Of a stretch of DNA of 64,000 nucleotides, positions 1 to 11,131 are shown in pieces (position 1 is the first letter of the stretch; each line of letters starts with the position of its first letter). Under the pieces are notes generated by a model. The model was given only the letters and a program-made list of their open reading frames with translations. It ran no database searches and was not told where the DNA came from. This DNA is from Gnetum montanum. Taxonomy: Eukaryota; Streptophyta; Gnetopsida; Gnetales; Gnetaceae. The stretch covers positions 314,707-378,706 of the forward strand of contig MNCI01009225.1 in assembly GCA_015680685.1 (NCBI GenBank). The letters run 5' to 3'. Position numbers and translations under genes: made by a program.

Positions 1-2095
1 GATGGAGAATGAGCACTGTAATACTCTATAGGATAGTAGTGATGCTAAAAAGAAGCGTGACTAGAGGATTCACATAGAGACATGGGTTGTTGACATAGTA
101 TTCATATGGATCTAGTTGCCTGTAAGGGTATTATTGCCTTGGTGGTGACATCTCCCATGACTGTGGGTGCTACAACTACTCGTATTGCTATATATGGTTA
201 TGGTGGAGCTCCACTTGGATAATAAGCTTTTTATTGGTGGAACTGCCTAGGATTGCCTTGAGGATAAGGTAATCTTATAGGTGCTTTCCTTCTTTCTAGC
301 CTAGCATTTAGAGCTTACACCCTAGACTCCTACAAGTGTGACATAACATAGCAACATCCCTTAGGATGTTCATATTGGTAGGTGTCACACCCACCATCAT
401 TATCTAATTCTAACTCCACAACCTCTTCGACTGCAACATATTTTCCCTTACCCCTTTAGTAGGCACATTTAGCTTCCTTCCTTCTCTTGTGGTCATGTTC
501 ACTACTCTGCTCTTTGGAATCTTTTATAATTTTTAAGTAGTTTGAGATTTTTCATCCAAAGATTCCCATATTTTGTCCACCTTAGCTAAAATTTTAGAAA
601 TAGATTTTTGAATTGATAAGGTTTTTTGCTGCACCACTTCATCCAGTGGTGCCTCCCACTCATTGTCATAGAATCAGACCTCCCTTTTTCTAATGGAAGG
701 ATCCTAATTATATTCCTTAGCACTTTCCCATTTCCTTAATTCTCCTTCTTCTTTTTTAGCCTACTCAATGAGCCTTTGGATCTAATGGGCCCTTAGTTCT
801 AATAGTCTCCCTTGGGAATAGACCCCAATGGTTCTTCTTGTTTCTAATTGGAGTCCATCTATGATATGGGGAAGTTGCTCTTGTTGAGAATAACCATGGC
901 TAGGACATCTATGCAAAAGGGAATAATACTTTCATGGCTACATCTAAGGGTTCATGTGTTCCTTGTCACTAGCCTTGGATTTGATTTCTTAAATTGGAAA
1001 CTTTGGAGTATGTCTAATATTTATCATTAAACAACTCAAGCATCGTACTCCATTTGTGAATTGATTTTGGCTCTAAGGAGTGGTACCAACTTTTTGCTTC
1101 TTTGTGAGTGTCCTAGGAAATAGTTTAAGTTTTTGCTAATTATCTTTGATGTTCTATAAAGCATAGGCATCGTGAAATGCTTGAAGATGGGTATGTAGAT
1201 CTGAGTTATATCCCCCCTCAAATCTAGAGATATTATTCATATCCAACTTATTAATTTTGCTATCTTTCACATGTTTGGTTGGAATTCTGACTATCTCTGC
1301 AATGTTTAGCATGCTTTGAGTTGTAAGAAAAGGCTCATCATCATCATGATTTTGATGACACCTAGGATGTCCTCTTCTACCCCTTCATTCATAGTAAGGC
1401 CTACGATTATTGTGCCATCATTCGCCTCCATCACAATTTTGTCCTCTGTGGTTTTGGTCAGATTTAGAGGAGGAAGAAGAAGATGTAGATGAAGAGGGTG
1501 AAAAGGAAGGAGTATTGCCATCACCATGGTGTCTACCACCTCCTCTTCACTTTTCATAGCCATGATAATCAAATTTATCTTCATCACGATGTTTGCTAGA
1601 GTTCCTACCTTGACTTCCACTTTTACTTGAACCTGAATTGTTGATAGTGTACTATAAGTCCAGGTTTAAGCTCCCTTCATCAGAGTCAAGATGAGGAGAA
1701 TCTTCATGTTGAGAATGCCTAGAGGGAGAATATTCATTATCATTTTGGTTCAGTAGGAAAAAGGGGTTAGCGAACTATTTCCCCTTCATAGCTTCATGGT
1801 GCTTCTCCTGGTGCTAATCTCTTTTGCATTGTGTTTTAGTGGAATGGTAGTCCCAATAGTCATGGTCCTATATAACTTACTCTTCATGAAGATCCTAGAT
1901 GTCCAACCTCTTAAGAGTTTGGAGTAGCATCCTAAGAATAGATCAGTTGGGGGGTAACACAACATCACCCTCCATGTTTCTAGACCGTAGCTGTTCATCT
2001 TGGTGCAGGATGAAGGTGAAATTAGGTACATTGAGTGTACACCACTTTAAATTCTTGGGGCACTAGCAATTTTTATTCATCATGCCTATGAGAAG
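1..2095 (-). pseudogene. gag polyprotein remnant of element I
   Basis: This is a decayed gag read on the minus strand. The retrotransposon gag core lies at about 850-1310 and aligns by eye with copies II, IV, V and VI, with the shared pattern LDMNNI.RF.GGYN, KLKLFPRTL and YYSLLHRCPSHGYSQ. Upstream (about 1310-1620) is a stretch rich in His, Arg and Ser codons matching the linker of the other copies, and downstream (about 300-850) is the charged helical part with remnants of the YDHPK motif near 350. Stops and frameshifts break it many times. The exact start codon is unclear because the N-terminus is poorly preserved. It would have formed the structural shell of virus-like particles; it cannot make a protein now. 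Confidence 0.7.
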
Positions 2096-2242
2096 AAGAA
2101 ATTTTGGATGAAAATAAAAAATTTAGTGTGCTTTAATTATATTTATTATTACATTTAGAATGATTTAGCTTTCATAGATTTGTTCCAATGATTTTGAATA
2201 ATTTTCACTATGTCCTAGACAGTGCACATAGCAAAATATGAG

Positions 2243-2260
2243 TCCCCAATAATGGTGCCA
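2243..2260 (-). other. primer binding site of element I
   Basis: On the minus strand this reads TGGCACCATTATTGGGGA, one base after the LTR end. It resembles the complement of a plant tRNA-Asp 3' end (TGGCGCCGTTGCCGGGGA), with several C-to-T or G-to-A differences of the kind expected from decay of a methylated element. Confidence 0.65.
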
Positions 2261-2261
2261 A

Positions 2262-3163
2262 TGATGAGTGGCTGGTACCCCCTACGTCCAACCATACGAA
2301 TCAGTAAGCGTTCATGTGCAATCTGGTCAAATTTCATAGACTTATAACATTTTAAGTACACTAATCTCTAGGAGGTGAAACTAATCATTGCTATCCTTGT
2401 CTTCCCAATTACACTTGTGAAATGCAAAGGTATGATTAAGTGTAATCGAGACATATGATTTTTATCATTTTTTATATTTTATGTTCTAAGTCATCTAAGA
2501 ATAAAGAATGATGAATAAAGTAATTTAATTTCTAATTTAATCTAACTAGCTAACACTTAACTAGTCCTAACAAAGCATTCATTCCCACTTTCTGTACACA
2601 TCCTAAACATGGATAACACTACTCAGTTACCAAATGTTAAGTGTTACTGGGATTACCAAGCATTACACTTATGCTTGAAGTGGCTATACTTATGTTTATT
2701 ATTTAATTACTATTTAATCTAGCTTGATCTAGCTTAACTTAGCTTAATTAATTTCTTAATTACTTAAACCATTAAAGGAAATTGCTTGAAATATTAAATG
2801 CTTAAAGAAAACAATTATTCTATTTCAAAGTGCTACAAGGTTTATTAGAAAGCTCACCTGTTTTGCTACACACACTACAATGCTTAGGTACAACTGTGCT
2901 TGGATAAAGATTCGTATACTCTTTGACTCCTAATATGGCCACTTAGAAAAATATTCTGACTTTTAAGTGGAAAAACTACTAGAGCTTCGCTACAAATGTA
3001 AGACTTCTTCTATAAATGTGGTTGGTGACCACATATTTATAGGTGAAAATAGACACTACGTTGACAAGGTCACATTAACACATTAAATCATGCATTGATG
3101 TAGCCATCTTGATAAGGTCACGTCGACGGGGCTATGTTGACGTAACCCTTGAGTGACTCATCA
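2262..3163 (-). repeat. 5' LTR of element I (902 bp)
   Basis: It starts TGATG and ends CATCA on the plus strand. A TATA-like motif on the minus strand (CTATAAATAT, about 3033-3042) lies about 120 bp inside the outer end. The U3 part between is filled with short TGACGT/ACGTCA-like repeats (3058-3150) instead of the GATATC array found in copies II, III and V. The R-U5 part shares blocks such as the SNNGGTTACCAAG type motif with the other family LTRs. Confidence 0.78.
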
Positions 3164-6100
3164 TAAAGGATGAAGCTAAAGAAAGTTTTTGATGAAGAGT
3201 GAAAAAAGTAAACTTAAAAGTAATAAGTACCATCTGTTTATGCTTGTTAGATTTGGTATTGGATAATGTTTCCAATGTTTCTTATGTTAAAGATTTATGG
3301 GATAAGCTACAAGCTTTATACCAAACGAAATCCTTCACAAATAAGTTAGTTTTAAAGAAGCAATTATATAAATGTAAAATGGTTGAAGGTACCTTCAATA
3401 AACTGGTTCATCAATTGCAATGTATTGGGGTGAAAATGGATGAGGAAGATTAGTGCATCATATTCCTCAACATGCTTCTAGATCCATGGGAAACATTTGT
3501 GATGTTTGTAAGTAATACATGTACTAGCTTTATTTTTTATAATATTATTGGTTAGTTGTTTTTTAAGGAAGCAAGAAAGAAAAGTTCTACTCCCCCTGAA
3601 ATGATGTATTATTTATCAAACATGATGTAAAGCCAAAGTTTGTTAAGAGGCCTCAATTTAAGAATAAGACTTAAAAATTTTTAAAGAGGGCACCTAAATA
3701 TTTAAATTGTGGTAAATTTGGACATATGAAGAAAGATTGTAAATCCCCTCCTAAAAAGGAAAAAGAGAGTAATGTATCTAAAAATGATAAAACCCCTCTT
3801 ACTAGAGCTATGTTATGTCCTCTTTTGATAATGCTAATATATATATTCATGGTATGTGGACTTAGGTGCATCTCTTCACTACACTTCACATATTAATTGG
3901 TTTCGTGAGTATACATCTTTTGATCTTGGAATGGTAAGATTGGGTAATGATGATTTGCACAAAGTTATATATTATGGAAAGATAAAGATTTAGTTTAATA
4001 ATGGTGCAATTAAATCAATTTCCAATGTACGTCATGTTCTAGCACTTACTAGAAATTTTTTGTTTGTAAGTGAATTGGATGATGTAGGATTAACTATTAT
4101 CTTTAGAGATGGAAAATGTTCCATAGTACATGCTTCATCTCTTTTGGCTTTTGGAGTGAAAATAAGGAAGCTGTATAAATTAGAAGTTAAGATACTAAAA
4201 TTGAAATTGAATGTATTTGCTATTGTTGATTTGAATTTAGGTATTGATTTGTGGCATAAAATAATAGGACATCTTGGTGAAAAAGGACTTAAGAAACTTT
4301 AGAAATAAGGTAAATTTAAGTTTGCAAAAGATTCCTTAGATTTCTACCACCATTTTCTACATGATAAATAGAGATGTCATAGTTTTTAGAAAGTAATGCC
4401 AAATCTATTCAAATATTAGAACTAATACATATTGATGTATGTTAACCAGTTGAAGATATTAGAACAAGTTCTCTTGGAGGTACTATGTATTATGTTTCTT
4501 TTATTGATGATTATTCTAGAAAGAGTTTGTTTTATTTATTAAGATATAAATTTAAGGTATTTGGAAAATTTAAAGAATTCAAAGCTCATGTTGAGAATTA
4601 TTTAGGGAAGAGAATAAAAATTTTTAAAACTAAAAATGGTGGTGAATTTTTCTTAAATGAATTTAATGCTTTCTATAAAAAACAAGGTATTCAAAGAGAA
4701 AAAATTATCGTAGGAACTCTTGAACAAAATGGAGTAGTAGAGCACTTCAATTGAACATTGATGGAACATGTTAGATATATGCTCAATGAATCTGATCTTG
4801 ACAAACGTTTCTGGGCTAAAGTAGCGATGATTGCATTTTATCTTATCAATAGATCTCCTTCATTAACACTTGATGGAAAAATTCCAAAAGAAGTTTGGAT
4901 TGGTAGATTTATAAATTTAAATTATTTGAAGATTTTTGGTTGTGAAGCCTATGTACACGTTTCAAAATGTGATAGGAACAAATTAGACTCTAAGTCTATC
5001 AAATGTATTATTCTTAGCTATGTACATGATGCAAAGCTTATAAGTTGTACAACCTAGAAACTAAAAGGATTATTTATAGTCGAGATGTCATCTTTAGAGA
5101 AAAATATGAATCTATGAAGGAGGAATCTTCAAATGCTAAAACTCCTTCAAATGATGAACTCTTATGTATGTATTTGTTGAAATTAATAATGAAATTTTTG
5201 AGGGTCATCCTCCCTCAGTTGGGGATAATACCCCTAGTAAATAGGATGGTGATAGCATGGTAGATGAGGAGGAACAACATGAAGAGAGAGAAAATAGTTT
5301 TAGTAAAGATGAGCCATTAAGATGTTTAACACATATAAGAAGATTACCATCACATCTAGAGTAATATGTATTGTTTACTCAAAATGATGAGCCATCAACA
5401 TATGATGAGGCATGTTCATTTATTCAAAATACAGAATGGAAACAAGCAATGGATGTTGAAATGTCTCAATTCATAAAAATAAAATGTGGGAATTTGTTGA
5501 ACTTCCACTAGATAGAAAATCCATTGAAAATAAATGGGTATATAAAATAAAATTTGGAAAACAATACAAGGTTCAAATTATAGCTAAAGAATGTTCTTAG
5601 AAAAATTGAATTGATTATGATGAAATCTTTTCTGCAGTAGCTAAATCAACATATATAATATCATTATTGTCCATTACAACTATTTATGATCTTGAACTTG
5701 AACAAATGGATTTGAAAATAACATTTCTCAATAGTGATCTTAAGGAAGAAATCAATATGCTTCAATATGAAGGGTATGAAATAAACGAAAAAGAGCATAT
5801 GGTGTGAAAATTACTAAAATCATTAAATTGGCTCAAACAAGCACCAATGACGTGGAATAAAAAATTTAATGTCCATATGTTAAGTCTTGGCTTTGTTAAA
5901 AATGTAGAAGGCTCATGTATGTATGTTAAAAATACAAGTGAAAAATATGTTATTTTGCTACTATATGTTTATGACATGTTAATTGTAGATAATGACATAC
6001 ATGATATTTAAGAGCTAAAACTTTATTTGTCTTCTCAATTTGAGATGAAGAATATTAGTGTTGCACAAAATATTTTGGACATGGATATTGAAAGAGATAG

Positions 6101-6870
6101 GGCTCATAAAAGACTTTGGCTTGAATAGTTTGCATATGCTGACAATGTATTAAAAAAAATTAATATGCAAGATTATAAGTTTGTGATTACACCTTATGAA
6201 ACTAGTATCAAATTTTCAATTGAACAATTCCCAAAGATAAGAGAAGGAAACAAGCTCATGGTTAAAATTCCATATGTTAGTGTTATTGGTAGTTTAATGT
6301 ATGCAATGGTCTCTAATAGACTTGATATTGTTTACATTAGTGGAAAACTTACCAAGTATATGTCTAATCTAGGGAAATAACATTAAGTTTGGTGAAGTGA
6401 GTCTTCCAATCTTTGTGATACTATGAATTATGGAATTTGTTACAAAAATGCTTCCAATAGACTTTATGGCTTTGTTGATGCAGATTGGGATAGTGATATT
6501 AATAGTAGAAAATCTACTAGTGGATATGTGTTTAATCTCTTTGGTGGTGCTATTTTTTTCGAAAAGTCAAAAAAAATCTTGTATCCCCCAATTTACCATT
6601 GAAGTTTAATATGTTATTGCTAACTTAGTATGCATAGAGGCTATATGGTTTCAAAAGCTAATTGCTGAACTTGGCATCACTCAAACTCCAAAAAATATTG
6701 ATTGTGATAGTGCCATAAGCATTTCTAAGAACCCAACTTTTTATGCCTAAACAAAACACATTAAAATATAATATCACTATATATGGAAAGAAATGAAAAA
6801 ACAAAGGATTTTTCTAAATAAGATATCTACTAAACCAAATTTTGCAGATGTATAAGTCAACACCTACTAA
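3164..6870 (+). pseudogene. Copia gag-pol polyprotein remnant
   Basis: The gag (UBN2-type) segment spans 3164-3455 with the motif KSFTNKLVLKKQLY. A CCHC zinc knuckle (CGKFGHMKKDC) lies near 3706-3740. The pre-integrase histidine motif LWHKIIGHLG is at about 4250-4280 and the integrase core at about 4485-5060. There the first Asp survives in FIDDYSRK, but the second catalytic Asp is replaced (KTKNGGEF where RTDNGGEF is usual). The reverse transcriptase runs from about 5400 to 6160, and its catalytic YVDD box reads YVYD (5964-5975). RNase H lies at about 6460-6790 (DADWDSD, SRKSTSGY). Many stops and frameshifts plus two changed catalytic residues make it inactive. Confidence 0.88.
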
Positions 6871-6973
6871 AAAGTTTCTCTAATGCCCATTAACCTTTGG
6901 TCTTATTTAGACCTGATTTCCTACAATGGTCTTGACTTTTCTTCAAAGTAACCATACTTTCAAGAGAGAGAAT

Positions 6974-7329
6974 TGTAAGGTGGATGAAGGCAATTCTACC
7001 ACCTCCGATATTCCCTGCCACCTTTACACTATTTTTTCCGATGTGATTCATATTTCCTTTCTTTTGAATTTTGTTCCCATACCAAAATAAATTACATTAT
7101 CCCCTTCATTTTAGGTTTAGGTTTATTTTGGTAATCGGAACAATATATAATGAGCTCCAATGGAGCATTTTTGAAATAACAATTATAATGCATAAGGTGC
7201 AATCCTCCTCTCTTGTATTTATTAATTTTCTCTATGCTTCAAGCTTAAAGCTTTGCTGCTACCGGTCTAAGAACCGATTTTTTTGGTTAGGGTTTTTAAG
7301 ACTAATTTTGTGTCTTGCGAATTTCTACA
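6974..7329 (+). repeat. probable 3' LTR of the plus-strand Copia
   Basis: It begins TGTAAGG directly after a purine tract and ends TTTCTACA, giving a TGTA/TACA terminal inverted repeat. A TATA-like ATATATAATG sits near 7143. The left LTR is not in the window, so the boundaries rest on terminal motifs and Copia layout only. Confidence 0.6.
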
Positions 7330-7647
7330 TTGTGCCAGAGACTCGGAATAGTAGAAATGTTTATATTCTTAGGTTTGATATTTCTTTTCATTATAATTAT
7401 TTCATTTATAAATCTCAATATTAACAATGTGCTGCCTTGGAAATCTATGGGATTTTCAGCCGATTCTTTCAAATTCACTGGACCTTTTTATTACTCATAG
7501 TTATGTTACCTTTTCTTGGCCATTCTCGTACAAGCTTTACTCGAATACTGCTATATCGTGACCCAGCCTTGGGTGTAACAAATTTCAGTTTCAATTAAAA
7601 ATGCCAGGTCAACTAGGCTATTATAAAGGTTTTTGTGGCTTGCACAG
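7330..7647 (+). other. intron sequence before the ankyrin exon
   Basis: There is no convincing coding signal here. The stretch ends in a pyrimidine- and GT-rich run and CACAG, which serves as the acceptor for the ankyrin exon at 7648. The short open frames are T-rich chance frames. Confidence 0.55.
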
Positions 7648-8104
7648 GAGTGCTCCGTATTCTATCAGAGATGGAAGGTGGGTGTCAATATCTGGATCAG
7701 ACAGATGAATGTGGAGCCACAGCCCTGCATTGTGCAGTAACGTGGAAGCAATTAAATACCTTGTTAACTGCAAAGCAAGCCTCTGCGACAAATTCGACGG
7801 ACAGGGACGATGTCCAATTCACGTGGCCGCCAGGAAAGGTGATTGTTTAAGCATTGACATCATGTTGGACAAGAACCCCGACTACGCCGGCATTGTTTGC
7901 CGCGACCGAAAAACCATTCTACACTACGCAGCAGAGTACAGCCAGTGCGAGGTCGTCGACAGAATTCGGCAGCAACGATGTGTTGACAGATTGTACGGGG
8001 ACGAGCGTGATAGAGACGGTAACCGGCCATTGCACCTAGCCATGAAGACTAACGCACACAAAGCCAAAGCCATGATGGAAATGCTTGTCACCCACTTTCC
8101 TCAG
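7648..8104 (+). pseudogene. ankyrin-repeat exon with a frameshift
   Basis: This exon begins after the acceptor TTGCACAG and ends CCTCAG before GTATAT. It encodes at least four ankyrin units: a first with GATALHCAV (about 7713-7741), then GRCPIHVAARKGD, KTILHYAAEY and GNRPLHLAMK. The first unit is in one frame and breaks off after HCAV, and the rest (VEAIKYLVN onward) is in another. Compared with the ankyrin consensus, roughly four residues are missing at about 7738-7745, so a short deletion of a length not divisible by three is the simplest cause. Base composition is richer in G+C than the surroundings, as expected for real coding sequence. No reading frame covers the whole exon, so the copy is probably a pseudogene unless this is a sequence error. 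Confidence 0.8.
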
Positions 8105-8580
8105 GTATATTAGTGTGAATGTGTTGTTTTTAAATTTTCTTTTCTTAATGTATTGTCTTTTAATATGAAATTGAAAGTGAAGTTCTTTTTAAACAAATTC
8201 AGAGGATGTGTTAGCACAATAAATGTATTTAATATTGTCTTTTCATTAAGCCTCTAGTATTCTTAGTTTTAGTTTATTTGTTTCAAATGTTATTAATCTT
8301 CTTAATAATATTTTCAAAATTCATCGTATATATATTTCTCAATGATTTAATAAATTCCATTTTTCTGTGATAGAATTAGCAATATTGCTTGCATAAGCAA
8401 TAACCCTTTTCCTAGGAATAAGATATCAGATAAAGTTTGTGTTTTAATCTGAAATCCCTTTCATAAATATTAATTATATATCTAAAAACAATGCTAACTC
8501 TAAAGATATAAGAGGACTGCATGTTCAATTATGATATTTGATTTATCAGGATTGCTAAGATTTTGTTCATGATTTATCAG
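8105..8580 (+). other. short intron of the ankyrin gene
   Basis: A 476 bp AT-rich intron with donor GTATAT at 8105 and acceptor TTATCAG at 8580. Near its 3' end a 19 bp string occurs twice (8540-8558 and 8571-8589, period 31), so the acceptor itself is duplicated. Exon 1 ends in phase 0, but the next exon is open only in the frame starting at 8582, so neither acceptor restores the frame. Confidence 0.6.
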
Positions 8581-8802
8581 GATTGCTAAAAATAATGCGG
8601 GCCTTACGCCACTGGATGTGTTCTACAGCTGGGACACAGATGGAGCAGCAGAATCAGATCAGAAGGAAAAAGCTTCCCTGGAAGAGGCGGCCATTAGGCT
8701 GCGGCCATGGCTGTTGGCCTCTGTTACCGTGCTTTCTCTGGCCCTAGTTTCTGAGTCAATTGCTGTATTCTATCCTACGCGAGTCGCAAGGTGGAGACTC
8801 AA

Positions 8803-9090
8803 TTTTTTTTTTTTTTGATAAAGGTCAGGCTATATTAATTATCAAAAAAGGAGAAGCTATACATAGGTACAGCGTGGGCCAGGGCTGCTGGCCCCACCGG
8901 ACAGGAAAACCCCACCAAGATCAATCCGCAGCCAAAAGCACCACCCAATCTGCAGCCAAAAAGACCACCCACTCTGCAGGAAAAAGGGACCACCCAGAAT
9001 TTCCCGTCAAGAAAGACCACCCAAGCTGCAGCCAAAAGGACCACCCAATCTGCAGGACCCAAATTTTCCCGTTAAGAGAGATTCCACCCA
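8803..9090 (-). mobile_element. A-tailed retroposon in an exon, 11 bp target duplication
   Basis: A 288 bp insert is flanked by exact copies of TGGAGACTCAA (8792-8802 and 9091-9101). On the minus strand it ends in a 14-base A tail (T run at 8803-8816), preceded by a short AT-rich 3' region like those of plant LINE or SINE tails. The rest is C+A rich on the plus strand and built of imperfect units of about 25 bp around GACCACCCA and CTGCAG (8935-9060). No clear pol III box A and box B pair is seen, so it is not an obvious tRNA SINE. Target duplication and tail show LINE-mediated insertion. The exact flanks suggest it is recent. Confidence 0.82.
8935..9060. repeat. imperfect ~25 bp tandem units inside the retroposon
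   Basis: GACCACCCA or CACCACCCA recurs six times, each time separated by CTGCAG-containing spacers or, once, by a CCCGTCAAGAAA variant. The array makes up nearly half of the retroposon and gives it a composite, minisatellite-bearing structure. Confidence 0.65.
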
Positions 9091-9463
9091 TGGAGACTCA
9101 ACTATTACTACAAAGGGGTAAGTTGCTTCTATCCTACCCTTTCCAAGTTGATATAATAAATGACACATGTTGGAATTAACCTCGTTGATTTTTTCCCACC
9201 TTTAATTTATAGAATTCTAATATGTGAACGTTATGTAAAGGTGAAAGATGAGCTATGATGTTTATCAGCATTTCAAATGATACCTTAGTTCTTATACAAT
9301 GTTGTACTTATTTTTGAGGCATTTAGGGTATATGCTTGTCCCTAAAGCCAATCTATTTTAGTTCACAATACAAGTCATTTCATCTAGTTTTCTATATCTT
9401 TGAACAAAGTAAAATGTTATCCTTAATTAGTTCTGCAGCTTTGCTTAGTTTGCATGTGAATGT

Positions 9464-9661
9464 TGAGCAAAATATGGAAGTGAGAAAAAGAATGACAATG
9501 AAAAGAAAAGAATAAAAGTAGTAGAGAAACAACCATTGGTGTTATGTGGTAAAACCCACCATTGGTGTTATGTGGTAAAACCCTTCAATGTGAAGGGTAA
9601 CATACATAGGAAAGTAGGCAGTTTATTAATCTCAAAAAAGAATCACAACATTACAAACAAG
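9464..9661 (-). repeat. left piece of an interrupted solo LTR (family F)
   Basis: This matches, by eye, the left half of the LTR at 33457-33860, including the shared GTGGTAAAACCC stretch. It contains an exact 26 bp tandem duplication (9532-9557 and 9558-9583) absent from the other copy. The match breaks at 9661 and resumes at 22005, so everything between is a later insertion. Confidence 0.65.
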
Positions 9662-9948
9662 GTGTTAAAAAATATAATCATAACATAATGTACAACCATC
9701 AGTTTCATAATGATCCAACGTCGTTTGTAATCACTTGTAAATAAGTTATGACCATATTCGTAAAACATTAGTCATCAATTGGTCATGAAGAAGTGACATT
9801 AAGACATAAGAAGATGTGGTGAGAAACAATCTGAAGGTTAAGAAAGCAATATGTGGAAGTAATAATGAATCATAAGAGAAGATACTGGACGAAGCATTAC
9901 ATAGAAGACAATTAGAATTAGAACCATAAGAAACCAAAGATACATATC
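9662..9948 (+). repeat. left part of LTR1 of element G
   Basis: This segment lies between the family F piece and element II, and ends in ATATC, the target duplication of element II. Continuity with 16974-17620 is shown by that duplication. The corresponding part is not clearly found in the right LTR, so either the right LTR is 5'-truncated or this part is extra sequence. Confidence 0.45.
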
Positions 9949-10750
9949 TGATGAGTGGCGAGGTACCCCTACACTCAACCATACGAATATGAGTGTTTCA
10001 TGCGCGATCTGGTCAAACTCTGCAGACTAAGTGCCTACACGCCTTATGGAACACCTAAGGTTAATCAATTGTTGTCCTCCCAAGCTTACTTGTATTTTTC
10101 ATGGTTGTATGGTTAAGTAAGCTTGAGGCATGTGATTTTTATATCTTTTATGTTTTTATTGCCTATGCTAAGAGAGGAAAGGGGTGAAGAGACTAAGTAA
10201 CTAACTTTAACTAACTAAGCCTTAATCATCCTAGCATCAGTATCCGTTTCCACTTGCGGTCTCACACCCTAAACCAATGCAATGCTACTAGGATTACCAA
10301 ACGCTATTCGTTACTAGGATTACCAAGCGTAACGCACATGCTCGAAGCTGTCGTACTGAATGCACTTAACTATGAGAGTTGAGGGTTGAGAGAGATTAAG
10401 TCCTTAAGAAAGCATTCAAACAATTAACAATAATTAAACTCCTATTTAGCTTAGTCCATGCACTGCAAGGTTTATCCAAAAGTTCATCTTTATTTCCATA
10501 CACAATTATGTGCTCAAGTACAGAATTGCTCGAATAAAGATCCATTCACTTTGGGACTCCTACTGCGAGCACATGGAAATTATTCTATCTCTAGAATGGA
10601 AAAATGGCAAGAGTTTGGCTAAGGTCTAGACCTAGATGAAGAAACAAGGGCTGCAATATCACATATGCGATATCGCAGGGAAGGACATGATATCGTGTAT
10701 GCGATATCATGTATGTGATATCGTAGCCCATGTGATATTGCATCCCATCA
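9949..10750 (-). repeat. 3' LTR of element II (802 bp)
   Basis: Plus-strand ends are TGATGAGTGG and CCCATCA. The outer 120 bp (about 10640-10745) hold a dense array of GATATC-centred palindromes. It pairs with the LTR at 16167-16973. Confidence 0.92.
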
Positions 10751-10760
10751 TACCCCCATG
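10751..10760 (-). other. polypurine tract of element II
   Basis: The minus strand reads CATGGGGGTA directly before the 3' LTR. The same ten bases precede the 3' LTRs of elements V and VII, marking the plus-strand DNA primer site. Confidence 0.8.
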
Positions 10761-10894
10761 ACTAAATAAAAATTTGTCCTTGAGTTCCTTACAAAATATT
10801 GGGAAGGTATGGGATTATTGACTTGTATGGAACTAATGGTGAATGGGATAACATGTGAATAGATCATCATTACAGAACATGAAAAAACTGGTGT

Positions 10895-11131
10895 TCATGA
10901 CAACAAGAGTGAACACTTTATACATTTGACATCAGGCCTTATTTGACAGATGAGAGAGAAGAGAGAAGAGGGAAGAAATCTGTTGCTGCCAACGCCAAGA
11001 TTGCACCTTTCGTTGTCCATCCGTAAGCACGCCATCAATCTTGTTCCTTGCATAACTGCTTCAACACCAATCCATTCCAAGTGTTTCCTCCAGGTCCAAT
11101 CCATTGTTGTATGATTGCCATCTGCACACAC
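10895..11131 (-). CDS. small open frame shared with element V, unknown
   Basis: This 78-codon frame lies between the polypurine tract and the protease of element II. Its first half matches a frame at 46678-46872 in element V with the shared residues NHTTMDW, HLEWI and NLGVGSN. The matching frames diverge at their 3' ends around a CT-rich run. No known domain is recognised. It could be a small accessory protein, the end of a spliced product, or simply conserved because both copies amplified recently from one master. Treat it as hypothetical. Confidence 0.3.
   Translation of the reverse strand: MCADGNHTTMDWTWRKHLEWIGVEAVMQGTRLMACLRMDNERCNLGVGSNRFLPSSLFSLICQIRPDVKCIKCSLLLS

Larger units (their letters stand above)
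1..3163 (-). mobile_element. Element I: gag-type Ty3/Gypsy LTR element, 5' part only
   Basis: This is the 5' portion of a minus-strand LTR retrotransposon of the window's dominant family. Its 5' LTR lies on the right (2262-3163), followed leftward by a primer site and a broken gag, and the element runs off the left edge, so its 3' LTR is not visible. The LTR ends form an 8 bp inverted repeat (TGATGAGT/ACTCATCA). It sits directly against the gag start of a plus-strand Copia element, so it most likely inserted into that Copia and separated it from its 5' LTR, which would lie outside the window. No reverse transcriptase is seen in the visible part. Confidence 0.8.
3164..7329 (+). mobile_element. 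Ty1/Copia LTR retrotransposon, 5'-truncated
   Basis: A degenerate Copia element with domains in Copia order: gag, zinc knuckle, protease region, integrase, reverse transcriptase, RNase H. A purine-rich tract (6962-6972) then leads into a 3' LTR (about 6974-7329). The 5' LTR and gag start are missing because element I is inserted at 3163/3164. It lies in the same orientation as the ankyrin gene and within what must be one of its upstream introns. Confidence 0.85.
8581..9117 (+). pseudogene. ankyrin/transmembrane exon split by a retroposon
   Basis: Coding runs from 8582 with NNAGLTPLDVF, the final ankyrin unit, then an acidic linker and the hydrophobic helix WLLASVTVLSLALVSE, the first of the membrane segments. 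The exon is interrupted at 8803 by a 288 bp A-tailed insertion. If the insertion and one 11 bp target copy are ignored, the frame continues for a few Tyr-rich residues and stops at GGG followed by a good donor, GTAAGT (9118-9123). With the insertion, the frame runs through a poly-T stretch and the retroposon to a stop at 9177-9179. Transcripts would therefore encode a truncated membrane domain unless the insert is spliced out. Confidence 0.78.

Noticed and set aside
7071-7500. Two overlapping plus-strand frames of 117 and 61 codons
   Set aside because: They lie in the Copia 3' LTR and the adjacent T-rich intron, with T-rich chance composition and no domain.
8760-9179. 139-codon plus-strand frame and the 75-codon antisense frame at 8835-9062
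   Set aside because: Both run through the A-tailed retroposon and its repeat units; the residues repeat because the DNA does.
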